Shown here in pieces: positions 1 through 8,479 of a stretch of 64,000 nt of DNA. Every line of letters begins with the position of its first letter. The stretch's first letter is position 1. The position numbers and the translations under genes were made by a program. Source of the stretch: Pandoraea capi (GTDB lineage Bacteria > Pseudomonadota > Gammaproteobacteria > Burkholderiales > Burkholderiaceae); contig NZ_CABPRV010000004.1 of assembly GCF_902459735.1 (NCBI RefSeq), positions 62,001 through 126,000 on the forward strand, read 5' to 3'. A model generated the notes under the pieces. It did not search any database and had not been told where the DNA came from. It was given only the letters and a program-made list of their open reading frames with translations.

Positions 1-135
1 GAGCTGGACGCCGACGCCAAGGTCAATGTCGATCTGGGCGCCGGTCGCGTCGACGTGCAGAGCAATCTGTCCCCCGCCGAAGTCAGCGCCGCCATTACCG
101 AAGCCGGTTATACGGTCAAGGGCACGCAGGCCTGA
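1..135 (+). CDS. Heavy-metal-associated (HMA) domain protein, C-terminal fragment
   Basis: The reading frame is open from the first base and ends with TGA at 133-135, giving the last 44 residues of a protein that starts outside the window. The pattern (a beta strand around VNVDLGAGRVDV, then a PAEVSAAITEAGY helix and a final strand) matches the second half of a ferredoxin-like HMA fold. That fold is found in CopZ-type copper chaperones and in the N-termini of copper P-type ATPases. The metal-binding CxxC lies in the missing part, so metal specificity cannot be judged. A small stand-alone chaperone is likely because the chain stops directly after the fold. Confidence 0.7.
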   Translation, partial: ELDADAKVNVDLGAGRVDVQSNLSPAEVSAAITEAGYTVKGTQA

Positions 136-225
136 GCGTCATCTCGTCGTCCCGTCATCCCGTCATTCGGCCATCCGCGCCGTCCGGCCCGCTCGCCCGG
201 ACCCGATCGCGGCGTGGCCGAATAT

Positions 226-246
226 GCCGGACTCGAAATCCGGTAT
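226..246 (+). other. Possible tRNA-Ser(CGA) anticodon-arm remnant
   Basis: A 5-bp stem (CCGGA 227-231, TCCGG 239-243) closes a seven-base loop CTCGAAA, which is the form of a tRNA-Ser(CGA) anticodon arm with the CGA at 234-236. The flanking bases GC before and TAT after also fit that tRNA as I remember it from related genomes. The D arm upstream is only partly recognisable and no T arm or acceptor stem follows, so this is not a functional tRNA. It could be a decayed tRNA or integration-site remnant, or chance. The rest of 136-403 holds no gene I can support. Confidence 0.35.
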
Positions 247-403
247 CCGGACGGAGAGCGGGAACGGCCCCGCCATTCCCACGCGCTCGACGCGGCCTTC
301 GCTGCAAAGCGGCAAGACCTTGTGCTACGCTCTGTCTCGCCGACTACGTCATGACGCCGCGCGATGCGTTACTGCCAGCGACTGACGGGCGGCAATACAC
401 GTC

Positions 404-570
404 TTCAGGGCGGGGTGAAAGTCCCCACCGGCGGTATGTGACGCCGCGCAGTGCGCTGCGCCGTCATGAGCCCGCGAGCGCCTGCCATCGTTGCTTTCGC
501 GACACCGGCAGGGTCAGCAGATCTGGTGCGAAGCCAGAGCCGACGGTCATAGTCCGGATGAGAGAAGATG
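404..570 (+). promoter_or_regulatory. FMN riboswitch (RFN element)
   Basis: The conserved RFN blocks appear in order: the GGGCGGGGTGAAA start at 409-420, the CCCACCGGCGGTATG block at 423-437, the GAGCCCGCGAGCGCC block near 469-483, the GACACCGGCAGG and GGTCAGCAGATCTGGTG blocks at about 500-530, and the closing AGAGCCGACGGTCATAGTCC / GGATGAGAGAAGATG segment at 536-570. The element lies about 100 bases before ribB and in the same orientation. From the family, FMN binding lowers expression of the riboflavin gene downstream. RFN leaders ahead of ribB are common in proteobacteria. Confidence 0.95.
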
Positions 571-581
571 CGTCGACACCC

Positions 582-613
582 ACGTGCTATGGGACGAGCT
601 CCCATGGTCACGT
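582..613 (+). promoter_or_regulatory. Hairpin downstream of the FMN aptamer, probable expression platform
   Basis: Two nested stems are visible: ACGTG (582-586) with CACGT (609-613), and ATGGGA (589-594) with TCCCAT (600-605). The hairpin sits between the FMN aptamer and the ribB ribosome-binding site at 658-663 and has no clear T run after it. It is therefore more likely part of a translational or anti-sequestering switch than a simple terminator. This is inference from position. Confidence 0.5.
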
Positions 614-669
614 CCGTTCGCGTGCCCCGAAAACGTTTTTCGCCAATTGACTTACGCGAGGAGCGTTTC

Positions 670-1386
670 ATGTCCACCAGCACCCAGCGCAATACCCAAG
701 TTGCATCGCAAGACAACACCACGGCAGACGATCTGCATGCCTACCCGGCATTCGTCGATCTTGCGCCGGTCGAAGTCCGTCTGGCCGCCGCGCTCGACGC
801 CATGCGCGATGGCCGCCCCGTCATTCTCATGGACGATCTCGACCGCGAGAACGAAGCCGATCTGATCGTCGCCGCCGAGAAAATCACGCCGGCCACCATG
901 GCCATGCTGATTCGCGAATGCAGCGGCATCGTCTGCCTGTGCCTGCCCGACGAGACGCTTCGCCGCCTCGATCTGCCGCCGATGGTCGAGCAGAACCAGA
1001 GCCGTTACGGCACGGCGTTTACCGTGACGATCGAAGCTCGTCAGGGCGTGAGTACCGGCGTTTCGGCCGCCGACCGCGTCACCACGATCCGCGCGGCGAT
1101 TGCCGACGATGCGCAACCGTCCGACCTGTCGCGTCCGGGTCACGTCTTCCCGCTGCGTGCGCAACCGGGCGGCGTGCTCACGCGTCGCGGTCACACGGAA
1201 GGCTCCGTCGATCTGGCGATCCTCGCCGGGTTGAAGCCGGCCGCCGTGCTGTGCGAACTGATGAATCCGGACGGCACGATGACGCGCGGCGCCGATATCG
1301 AGCGCTTCGCCAAGTTGCACGATCTGCCGATCCTGACCATCGACGAACTTGCCACTTACCGCCTCAGTCACGCTCAGGCCGCTTGA
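670..1386 (+). CDS. ribB: 3,4-dihydroxy-2-butanone 4-phosphate synthase
   Basis: The enzyme converts ribulose 5-phosphate into formate and 3,4-dihydroxy-2-butanone 4-phosphate, the four-carbon precursor of riboflavin. The 238-residue protein has the family hallmarks [11 protein letters not shown] at 55-65, RECSGIVCL at 82-90, STGVSAADR at 128-136, RPGHVFPL at 155-162 and [12 protein letters not shown] at 172-183. It is the single-domain form with no RibA GTP cyclohydrolase domain. ATG 670 is chosen because GAGGAG at 658-663 precedes it and because an in-frame ATG at 568 lies inside the riboswitch. The first 30 or so residues before the fold are poorly conserved. Regulation is by the FMN riboswitch upstream. 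Confidence 0.95.
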   Translation: MSTSTQRNTQVASQDNTTADDLHAYPAFVDLAPVEVRLAAALDAMRDGRPVILMDDLDRENEADLIVAAEKITPATMAMLIRECSGIVCLCLPDETLRRLDLPPMVEQNQSRYGTAFTVTIEARQGVSTGVSAADRVTTIRAAIADDAQPSDLSRPGHVFPLRAQPGGVLTRRGHTEGSVDLAILAGLKPAAVLCELMNPDGTMTRGADIERFAKLHDLPILTIDELATYRLSHAQAA

Positions 1387-1735
1387 GTTGTCGGTTAGAT
1401 AGAGGACGATGAAGCGTCGATAAGTCACTCATCGACGCAGTCCTTTACGGCAACGGCTCGCACCGTCGTGGCCGCAGCGTCACCTTCGCCTGCCGCGTCG
1501 TCAGCCCCTGTTTCATCGCGGACCGACGACGCTCATCGCCCCGGCCCGCCTACACACCTGCACGCCGATACGCCGGTACGCCGATATGCCGCGTACCACG
1601 AGCAAGCCCCGCCGCCCAGCCCGGCACCCGTCGACACTTCCCTCTAACGCGAAATGAGCAACCGAGCGCGGTCACTCCTATAATCGGCCTGACAATGCGA
1701 TTGCCTAGCATGATAAAAGTTACGAGGAAGACGTC
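1387..1735. other. Intergenic region after ribB
   Basis: No gene is supported in these 349 bases. An 8-bp inverted repeat (GCGTCGAT at 1414-1421, ATCGACGC at 1431-1438) may end ribB transcription but has no T run. A TATAAT sequence at 1679-1684 is a possible -10 box for the thioesterase gene that starts at 1736. A run of imperfect CGCCGATACG-like repeats lies around 1562-1590. Confidence 0.5.
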
Positions 1736-2314
1736 ATGAATACCAAACTGGACACCCGCGCGGATGCCGCCGCCGTTCTGGCGCAGTGGGAAGCCGACGA
1801 AGCCGCCGTGCGCGAGCGCATCACCCGCAACGGTCCCGCCCGTTATGGCGTGGCCACGCCGTCGGACGTCATCGGCCTTTCCGGCCAGGAAATCTTCGAC
1901 GCCATGTTCGACGGCAAGCTGCCGATGCCGCCGATCAGTGAAACGCTCGGCTTCATTGCCGTCGAGGTTGCCAATGGCCGCGCCGTCTTTCAGGGACGTC
2001 CGGCATTGCCCTATTACAACCCGCTCGGCTCCATTCATGGCGGTTGGTTTGCCACGCTGCTCGACTCGGCCGTGGCCTGCGCGATTCACTCGACCCTGCC
2101 CGCCGGACGCAGCTACACCACGCTCGAACTCAAGACCAACATGGTCCGCGCCCTCACCCGCGACGTTCCGCTCGTGCGCGCCGAAGGCAAGGTCATTCAG
2201 GCGGGACGTCAGGTCGGCATTGCCGAAGGCCGCATCGTCGGACCGGACGGCACGCTCTACGCACACGCCACGACGACCTGCCTGATCTTCGACTTCCCGC
2301 CGAAGAAGGCGTAA
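1736..2314 (+). CDS. PaaI-type hotdog-fold thioesterase
   Basis: This 192-residue protein has the hotdog thioesterase signature NPLGSIHGGW at about 95-104 followed by ATLLDSAVACA, with the conserved His-Gly-Gly at 101-103 and the acidic residue Asp110. Such enzymes hydrolyse acyl-CoA thioesters in the cytoplasm. The substrate cannot be read from the sequence. The N-terminal 70 residues are an extension of the usual 140-residue PaaI fold. A GAGGAAG ribosome-binding site lies at 1724-1730. The gene stands alone, followed by a strong terminator. Confidence 0.85.
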   Translation: MNTKLDTRADAAAVLAQWEADEAAVRERITRNGPARYGVATPSDVIGLSGQEIFDAMFDGKLPMPPISETLGFIAVEVANGRAVFQGRPALPYYNPLGSIHGGWFATLLDSAVACAIHSTLPAGRSYTTLELKTNMVRALTRDVPLVRAEGKVIQAGRQVGIAEGRIVGPDGTLYAHATTTCLIFDFPPKKA

Positions 2315-2349
2315 GCCAGTCGAAAACAGCGCTAGACGCGTCACCCGAT

Positions 2350-2389
2350 AAAAAAGCCCGCCGGAGGATGACCCCGGCGGGCTTTTTTA
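2350..2389. terminator. Bidirectional rho-independent terminator
   Basis: AAAAAAGCCCGCCGG and CCGGCGGGCTTTTTT flank a short loop (arms about 2350-2364 and 2374-2387). A-rich and T-rich flanks make it usable by the thioesterase gene on the plus strand and by the antiporter gene converging from the minus strand. Confidence 0.9.
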
Positions 2390-2464
2390 CGACCTGGCGC
2401 AGCACGCAATCATGCTCTCGCGCCGTCGATACCTACTGAAACGCGGCGACGCTCGAAACACGCC

Positions 2465-4249
2465 TCAGTGCGATGGCCCCTTGCCGCCATGCTCGCCATC
2501 GGGCTGATGTTCGAGCGTCTCCTTGAGGGCGATCTGCAACTTGGCGTGCATGCGCACGAACCAGCTTCGCATGATGACCGCCAGCACCAGCGTGCCGACA
2601 ACGATCAGCGCAATCATTTCGGTCGACGGCAGAATGCTCGCCGACAACGCTGCCAACAGCAGGATCACGCCGACCATGGCGGCAATCGGCAGGATCTCGG
2701 CCACCACGCGTCGCACCTGGAACGTGTAGCGACCGGTCAGGCTCGGCGGCACCGACAGCTCCACGAGCAGCAACGACAGCGACTTGAGCTTGCGATACAC
2801 CGCGATCAGGAACGGCAGCGACAGCACCAGCGCCGCGCCCCAGACCACCGCGCTTTGCAGGCTCGGATCCGACACCCACGGATTCATCAGATCCGCGAGG
2901 CGACGATAGAAGAACGCGCCGCCGAGGAAGATCGTGACGACCAGCGCCAGGTTGATTGCTACGCTCACCACGATGCGTCGCACGATGGTCACGATCGCCG
3001 CGCTGTCACCCGTCAGTTGAATGCTTTGCAGCCACTGCGTGTACTGTCCGAGCACGTAGGCCAGACGCCCCGGCATGGCGCGTCCCAGCCAGCCGGTCAC
3101 CGGATCGGCGCTCTTGATGAGGTACGGCGTGAGCAGCGTGGTGATCACCGAGACGGCCACCGCAATCGGATACAGGAAGTCGCTGGTCACCTTGAGCGAG
3201 AGCCCGAGCGAGGCGATGATGAACGAGAACTCACCGATCTGCGACAACCCCATGCCCACGCGCATCGACGTGCGGCCGTCCTGCCCCGAGAGGTACGAGC
3301 CCAGCCCGCACGAGACGATCTTGCCCACGACCACCGCCACCGTGATGACCAGAATCGGCCAGACGTACGTGACGAGCACATTCGGGTCGAGCAACAGCCC
3401 AATGGTCACGAAGAACACTGCGCTGAACATGTCGCGCAGCGGCGCGACCAGACGCTCGATCGTGTGCAACTCCCGCGCCTCCGCCATGATCGCGCCGATC
3501 AGGAATGCGCCGAGCGCCACGCTGTAACCCATCTGGATCACAAGCAGACAGAAGCCGAAGCACAGGCCGAGCACGACCACCAGCAGCATCTCGTCGCTCT
3601 TGAACTTCGCGACGTAAGCCAGAATCCGCGGCACCAGCAAGATGCCCACGACCAGCGACACGACCATGAACAGCAGCAGCTTGCCCAGCGTGAAGGTGGC
3701 TTCGCCGGCATCGACCTGACCGCTGATGGCGATCCCCGAAAGCAGCGCGATCATGCCGATAGCGAGCACGTCTTCCACGATCAGTACGCCGAAAATCAGT
3801 TGCGCGAAGCGTTCGCGCTTCATGCCGAGTTCGTCGAGCGCCTTGACGATGATGGTGGTCGACGAGACCGCCAGCATGGCACCGAGGAAGATCGAATCCA
3901 TCGCCTTCCAGCCGAAGAAACGGCCGATCTCGTAGCCGAGCCAGAGCATCAGCACGATTTCGGTCAGCGCCGCGACGAACGCCGTCACTCCAACGCGCGC
4001 GAGCTTGCGCAGACTGAATTCGAGGCCCAGCGAGAACATCAGGAACACGACACCGAGTTCGGCAAGGATCCCGATGGTCTTCTCGTCATGTATGAGAGCG
4101 AACGGCGGCGTATATGGCCCGATGATCACGCCCGCCACGATGTAGCCGAGCACGACCGGTTGCCGGAACCGGTTGAAGATGACCGTCACGATGCCTGCCA
4201 GCAGCATGATGACGGCCAGATCCTGAATGAAGTCGATGGCGTGATGCAT
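2465..4249 (-). CDS. CPA2-family monovalent cation:proton antiporter (KefB-like), without an RCK domain
   Basis: The 594-residue inner-membrane protein has the CPA2 antiporter core: it begins HHAIDFIQDLAVIMLLAG, then shows the VVLGYIVAGVIIGPYTPP helix, the GVVFLMFSLGLEFSL helix, the AVSSTTIIVKALDE helix and the GMGLSQIGEFSFIIASLG helix. It probably exchanges K+ or Na+ for protons. Classical KefB/KefC carry a C-terminal cytosolic TrkA-N (RCK) domain. Here the C-terminal 200 residues are instead further membrane helices and a short charged tail. ATG 4249 is chosen because a GGGGAGA site precedes it and the antiporter fold starts there; the longer frame upstream is not conserved-looking. No KefF/KefG partner is adjacent. 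Confidence 0.88.
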   Translation of the reverse strand: MHHAIDFIQDLAVIMLLAGIVTVIFNRFRQPVVLGYIVAGVIIGPYTPPFALIHDEKTIGILAELGVVFLMFSLGLEFSLRKLARVGVTAFVAALTEIVLMLWLGYEIGRFFGWKAMDSIFLGAMLAVSSTTIIVKALDELGMKRERFAQLIFGVLIVEDVLAIGMIALLSGIAISGQVDAGEATFTLGKLLLFMVVSLVVGILLVPRILAYVAKFKSDEMLLVVVLGLCFGFCLLVIQMGYSVALGAFLIGAIMAEARELHTIERLVAPLRDMFSAVFFVTIGLLLDPNVLVTYVWPILVITVAVVVGKIVSCGLGSYLSGQDGRTSMRVGMGLSQIGEFSFIIASLGLSLKVTSDFLYPIAVAVSVITTLLTPYLIKSADPVTGWLGRAMPGRLAYVLGQYTQWLQSIQLTGDSAAIVTIVRRIVVSVAINLALVVTIFLGGAFFYRRLADLMNPWVSDPSLQSAVVWGAALVLSLPFLIAVYRKLKSLSLLLVELSVPPSLTGRYTFQVRRVVAEILPIAAMVGVILLLAALSASILPSTEMIALIVVGTLVLAVIMRSWFVRMHAKLQIALKETLEHQPDGEHGGKGPSH

Positions 4250-4778
4250 CCGATACGTTCTCCCCGCAGCGCCTTGCGCCGATATTGATGTTCTTGACCC
4301 CACGCCGGTGACGCGCCGCGTCTTCGGAGAAGCCGCAGCGATGACACGAGGCGTGATGCTTGATGAAGGTGGGAAGCCGGTCAGGTTTGCCCCTGCCGGC
4401 TTGATAGACGTTGCGTTCGTATGCCCGGGTTCCGGACGAGCCTGCTGCCGAACCCCGTGATTTGCTGCATTCCTCCAACCCCGCGGAGGACGCCGGTTCG
4501 CACACCGGAACAGCAAAACACGCAAATATTCGGTCAATCCGACGGCTGACTACTAGCGCCGAATCAATATACGCGATGCCCTGACACGCGCGCAACCCAA
4601 GATTGACGGGGCTTTTCATAAAAAATTCCCGTTTTTCACCACATCGTCAGAAATTTTTCTTCTTGATTTTTGTCGATGCTCCTTGTGAAATATCACATAA
4701 ATATCAATTGAATTTCACTGACCGCCGCGATTGGCTATCCATCGGCTGTCCAGCGGTCTTTTCAGGAGTTGTGGACGT
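4250..4778. other. Divergent intergenic region with an AT-rich segment and a dyad
   Basis: No gene is supported in this 529-base gap. Bases 4615-4725 are clearly AT-rich compared with the surroundings. They contain a perfect dyad TGTGA-AATA-TCACA at 4684-4697 and a second inverted pair GTGAAAT (4685-4691) / ATTTCAC (4712-4718). This is a plausible operator for the GntR regulator encoded at 5479 or for another activator. It would control the DUF2848-GntR-amidase operon starting at 4779. Confidence 0.5.
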
Positions 4779-5465
4779 ATGAGTTCCCGTTTGTCACTGA
4801 TGGTGTCCGGCGACGGCGCCCCCGTGCGCGTCGATGTCCAGGTCGACACGCTGATCATCGCCGGCTGGGCCGGGCGCGATCAGGACGCCGTCGAGCATCA
4901 CATTGCCGAGCTGGCGGCACTGGGCGTACGCCGGCCGTCGAGCACGCCTTGCTTCTACCGGCTCGCCCCGGCACTGCTCTCGCAGGACGACGCCATCGAC
5001 GTCGTGGGCCAGACCAGCAGCGGTGAAGCCGAGTGCGTCCTCGTGCGGCACGGCGACGACCTGTTCGTGAGCATCGGTTCGGATCACACCGACCGCGAAG
5101 TCGAGGCCTACGGCGTGACCGTCTCCAAACAGGTCTGTGCCAAGCCGGTGGCTCGCGAGGCATGGCGTTTCGCCGACGTCGCCGCGCACTGGGATCGCCT
5201 GACGATGCGCTCGTGGGTGACGAAGGACGGCGAGCGGCGCCTGTATCAGGAGGGCAATGTGGACGGCCTGCTGTCGCCGCAGGAATTGATGGCGAAGCTC
5301 GGGCCGCAAGGCTTGCCGGCGGGCGCGGCCATGTTCTGTGGCACACTCGCTGCCATTGGCGGCGTGGCCGGTGGCGAGCAGTTCGAGATCGAGCTGCACG
5401 ACCCGGTCCTCGGCCGCACGATCCGGCATTGCTACGCCACCCGGGCGCTGGCGATCGCCGACTGA
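4779..5465 (+). CDS. DUF2848 family protein
   Basis: The 228-residue protein matches my memory of the DUF2848 family, whose biochemical role is not established. It starts MSSRLSLMVSGDG and contains the recognisable stretches IIAGWAGRDQDAVEHHI, VRRPSSTPCFYRL and YGVTVSKQVCAKPVA, plus a C-terminal AAMFCGTLAAIGGVAGG segment. It has no signal peptide or membrane segment. ATG 4779 follows an AGGAG site at 4764-4768. It is the first gene of an apparent operon with a GntR regulator (13-bp gap) and an amidase. The pairing with an amidase suggests a role in amide or carbamate catabolism, which is inference. Confidence 0.75.
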   Translation: MSSRLSLMVSGDGAPVRVDVQVDTLIIAGWAGRDQDAVEHHIAELAALGVRRPSSTPCFYRLAPALLSQDDAIDVVGQTSSGEAECVLVRHGDDLFVSIGSDHTDREVEAYGVTVSKQVCAKPVAREAWRFADVAAHWDRLTMRSWVTKDGERRLYQEGNVDGLLSPQELMAKLGPQGLPAGAAMFCGTLAAIGGVAGGEQFEIELHDPVLGRTIRHCYATRALAIAD

Positions 5466-5478
5466 CCGCCCCCATCCG

Positions 5479-6198
5479 ATGCCCAACGACACCGCTTTCG
5501 AGTCCCGCGCTTCTCACATCGCCACAGACGCCGCCGCAGCCACCCTCGCGCCGCCCGCCACCACGGACGGCCGCAGCCTGACGGAACGCGCCTACGAAGC
5601 GATCAAGCACGACATCATCACGTTGCGTCTGCGTCCGGGCGAAACGCTCAACGAAGCGCAACTGATGCAGTCGACGGGACTCGGACGCACGCCCGTGCAC
5701 CAGGCAATGCACCGTCTGGCGCTCGAAGGGTTGTTGGTCATCCTGCCGCGCAAGGGCGCGATGGTCTCGCCCGTCTCGCTGAACGATGCGCTCGAGATCA
5801 TCGACGTGCGCATGATCAACGAGACGTATTGCGTCGAACTGGCCGCGCGTGCCGCCACGCCAGACGACCTCGCGGCCATTCACGCCGTGCTGAGGCGTTC
5901 GCGTGAGGCCATCGCCGCGCGCGACGTCGCGGCCATGATGCGCATCGACCGCGACTTCCATCTGGCGATTTCGCGCGCCTCGCGCAACCAGACACTCGCC
6001 GAACTGCTGCGCGGCCTGCACGAACGCTCGCTGCGCTTCTGGTTTCTCGCGCTGTCCACGCCGAGCCATCTGGAAGGCGTCTATGAAGAGCATCTGGAAC
6101 TGTACGAAGCGCTGGCCGCCCATGACGGCGAGCGCGCCCGGCGGGCCATCGCCCGTCACATCGAAGAATTCCGCACCCATATTCTGAAAGCGATCTGA
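5479..6198 (+). CDS. GntR-family (FadR/VanR subgroup) transcriptional regulator
   Basis: The 239-residue protein has an N-terminal winged HTH at about 33-100 (LTERAYEAIKHDIITLRLRPGE, NEAQLMQSTGLGRTPVHQAM) and a C-terminal all-helical FCD ligand domain. That domain shows the metal/ligand-type residues RDFHLAISRASRN and HLELYEALAAHD...ARRAIARHI. Such regulators usually repress a neighbouring catabolic operon until a small carboxylate binds. The gene lies inside the operon it probably controls, 13 bp after DUF2848 and 2 bp before the amidase. The first 30 residues are low-complexity Ala/Thr-rich. The start could be slightly later. Confidence 0.88.
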   Translation: MPNDTAFESRASHIATDAAAATLAPPATTDGRSLTERAYEAIKHDIITLRLRPGETLNEAQLMQSTGLGRTPVHQAMHRLALEGLLVILPRKGAMVSPVSLNDALEIIDVRMINETYCVELAARAATPDDLAAIHAVLRRSREAIAARDVAAMMRIDRDFHLAISRASRNQTLAELLRGLHERSLRFWFLALSTPSHLEGVYEEHLELYEALAAHDGERARRAIARHIEEFRTHILKAI

Positions 6199-6200
6199 CC

Positions 6201-7586
6201 ATGAGCACCGACGCCATCGATCTGCAACGCCCCCTGTCCGAACTCGCCGCCGCGCTCGACGCGGGCCGCACCACCAGCCGCGCCCTTACGGAGCAGGCGC
6301 TCGCGCGCATCGCCGATCCCGCCGGTCAGGGCAATGTCGTTTTCACGCAGGTCGATGCACAAGCCGCCCGCGACGCCGCCGACGGGCTCGACGCGCTGCG
6401 CCGCGCCGGCACGCGCCTGTCGCCGCTCATGGGCGTTCCCGTCTCGGTCAAGGATCTGTTCGACGTCGCCGGTCAGGTCACGCGCGCCGGTTCCACGGTG
6501 CTCGCCGACGCAGCCCCCGCCACGCACGACGCGCTTGCCGTTGCCCGCTTGCGTCAGGCGGGCGCCGTCATCGTCGGCCGCACCAACATGACCGAGTTCG
6601 CGTTTTCGGGCCTCGGGCTGAATCCGCATTACGGCACGCCGCGCTCGCCGTGGCAGCGTGAAGCCGGCCACATCGCCGGCGGGTCCTCGTCGGGAGCCGC
6701 CGCTTCGGTCGCCGACGGCATGGCAGCAGTGGGTCTGGGCACCGATACGGGCGGCTCGATCCGCATTCCGGCGGCATTCTGCGGCCTGACGGGCTTCAAG
6801 CCAACGGCCTCGCGCACTCCGCGCGATGGCGCCCTGCCGCTGTCGACGTCGCTCGACTCGGTCGGCCCCATCGGTCGCTCGGTGGATTGCTGCGCGTGGA
6901 TCGATGCGATTCTCGCCGGCAATCCGGTGGACGAAACCCCGGCCGCGCCGCGCAGTGTGCGCGGCATGCGTTTCGGCGTCTTGACCAACTTCGTGCTCGA
7001 CGGCGCCGAACCGGCCGCCCTCGCCATCTACGAGCGCGCCCTCTCGGCGCTTGCCCAGGCCGGGGCCACGCTCGTCGAATTCCAGTTCACACCGTTCGAC
7101 AACCTGCCCGCGATCAACCGCTTCGGCTTTTCCCCGATCGAGGCATATGCCTGGCATCGCAAGTGGCTCGCCGAGCGTGCAGACGGCTACGACCCCCGCG
7201 TGCTCGTGCGCATCCGCAAGGGCGAGCCTGCGGGCGCGGCCGACTATATCGACCTGCTCAACGCCCGGGCAGCGCTGATCGCAGCCGCCGTCCCCGTCTG
7301 GCAACGCTTCGACGCCGTGCTGTGCCCGACCGTGCCGCTCACGCCGCCCGCCATCGCCCCGCTCGAAGCCAGCGACGACGCCTTCACCGCGACCAACGCG
7401 CTCGTGCTGCGCAACCCCACGGCCATCAACATGATCGACGGCTGCGCCTTTTCGTTGCCTTGTCAGGCGAAGGGAGAAGCCCCAATCGGCCTCATGGTCA
7501 GCGGCGCACGCGGCGACGACGCGCGCCTCTTCCCGACCGGACGCGCCATCGAGCGCGCCCTGCGCTCGGCAGGTCTGGGGAGTTGA
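6201..7586 (+). CDS. Amidase signature family amidohydrolase
   Basis: The 461-residue protein carries the amidase signature: the catalytic Lys84 in VSVKDLFD, the GGSSSG loop at 160-165 supplying the cis-Ser, and the nucleophilic Ser186 in DTGGSIRIPA. The fold hydrolyses amide or carbamate bonds. A GatA role is unlikely because GatB and GatC are absent, so this is a catabolic amidase. Its substrate is unknown, with the DUF2848 partner the only clue. It starts 2 bp after the GntR gene. A 9-bp inverted repeat follows it. Confidence 0.88.
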   Translation: MSTDAIDLQRPLSELAAALDAGRTTSRALTEQALARIADPAGQGNVVFTQVDAQAARDAADGLDALRRAGTRLSPLMGVPVSVKDLFDVAGQVTRAGSTVLADAAPATHDALAVARLRQAGAVIVGRTNMTEFAFSGLGLNPHYGTPRSPWQREAGHIAGGSSSGAAASVADGMAAVGLGTDTGGSIRIPAAFCGLTGFKPTASRTPRDGALPLSTSLDSVGPIGRSVDCCAWIDAILAGNPVDETPAAPRSVRGMRFGVLTNFVLDGAEPAALAIYERALSALAQAGATLVEFQFTPFDNLPAINRFGFSPIEAYAWHRKWLAERADGYDPRVLVRIRKGEPAGAADYIDLLNARAALIAAAVPVWQRFDAVLCPTVPLTPPAIAPLEASDDAFTATNALVLRNPTAINMIDGCAFSLPCQAKGEAPIGLMVSGARGDDARLFPTGRAIERALRSAGLGS

Positions 7587-7616
7587 CGCATCAAGCGTTG
7601 ACACAAGACACGGGCG

Positions 7617-7643
7617 GGCGGTGCGCAACCGCATCGCACCGCC
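7617..7643 (+). terminator. Hairpin after the amidase operon
   Basis: GGCGGTGCG (7617-7625) pairs perfectly with CGCACCGCC (7635-7643) across a nine-base loop, 31 bp after the amidase stop. No T run follows, so it is a possible but not classical terminator. Confidence 0.45.
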
Positions 7644-7748
7644 TGTCAGGGTCAATCCTCAACTCGCGAAGCGGGTGGCATCGGAACGTGCGCAACCGTC
7701 TGATTTTCGGACGAAAAGTTCCCTAATTTTTCGACTCACACACGCCCC

Positions 7749-7772
7749 GGGCTGGGGTTACAATCCCAGCCC
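7749..7772 (+). promoter_or_regulatory. Dyad over a possible dsbB promoter
   Basis: GGGCTGGG (7749-7756) and CCCAGCCC (7765-7772) flank TACAAT (7759-7764), which could be a -10 box for dsbB. The dyad could be an operator or a leader hairpin. No -35 box stands out. Confidence 0.35.
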
Positions 7773-7839
7773 AAGTGCCTGCTGCCCGGCGTCATGCGGG
7801 GATTCGCGGGATTTGTGATGGCCTACCGCCCGAAGTGAA

Positions 7840-8352
7840 ATGAACGCTCAAATCGACCCGGCCCTGCGCCGCGAACGTCTGCTGTATCTCCTGCTCACCG
7901 TGGTTTGCCTCGCCCTGCTGGGCGGCGCACTGTACTTCCAGTACGTGCGTCACGAAGATCCGTGTCCGCTGTGCATTCTGGCGCGTTACGCACTGCTGCT
8001 GATCGCGATCTTCGGTCTCGTCGGTGCGGTCTCGCGGGGATGGGCAGGCATTCAGGTCGCGCGCGTGCTCGCTGCGCTGTCGGCCATCGGCGGCATGGCC
8101 GCGTCGGCCTATCTGATCTACGTGCAGGCCAATCCGATGGTGAGCTGTGGTTACGACGTGGTCGAAGCGTTCGTCGACGCGCTGCCGACCTCGCGCATGC
8201 TGCCGCAAGTCTTCCAGGTGCAGGGCATGTGCCAGACGATGTACCCGCCGATTCTGGGGCTGACGCTGCCGATGTGGTCGCTCGCCGCATTCGTGGTGAT
8301 TTTCCTGGCGCTGGCGCTGCATCGCCCGCGTCGCGCGATTTCGTTGCGCTAA
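7840..8352 (+). CDS. dsbB: Disulfide bond formation protein DsbB
   Basis: DsbB is the inner-membrane quinone-linked oxidase that re-oxidises periplasmic DsbA. The 170-residue protein shows four membrane helices, the first periplasmic Cys pair C42 and C45 in [14 protein letters not shown], and the second pair C103 and C131 in SCGYD and GMCQ. All four functional cysteines are present. It is a single gene with no dsbA next to it. ATG 7840 fits the usual N-terminus, although the upstream ribosome-binding site is weak. Confidence 0.93.
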   Translation: MNAQIDPALRRERLLYLLLTVVCLALLGGALYFQYVRHEDPCPLCILARYALLLIAIFGLVGAVSRGWAGIQVARVLAALSAIGGMAASAYLIYVQANPMVSCGYDVVEAFVDALPTSRMLPQVFQVQGMCQTMYPPILGLTLPMWSLAAFVVIFLALALHRPRRAISLR

Positions 8353-8406
8353 GGTTTGTCGCTCACGGCTTGTAACGCTGCCGCGACACGTTAAGCCACA
8401 CACAAC

Positions 8407-8438
8407 AACGGCCGTCAGCCCCTGGGGCGACGGCCGTT
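8407..8438. terminator. Hairpin between convergent dsbB and LysR genes
   Basis: AACGGCCGTC (8407-8416) pairs with GACGGCCGTT (8429-8438) around a GC-rich loop, placed between the two converging genes. It probably serves both. Confidence 0.7.
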
Positions 8439-8479
8439 ATGCTTTGGGCCACAAGCCTTGTGCTGAGACGCTATCGCGC

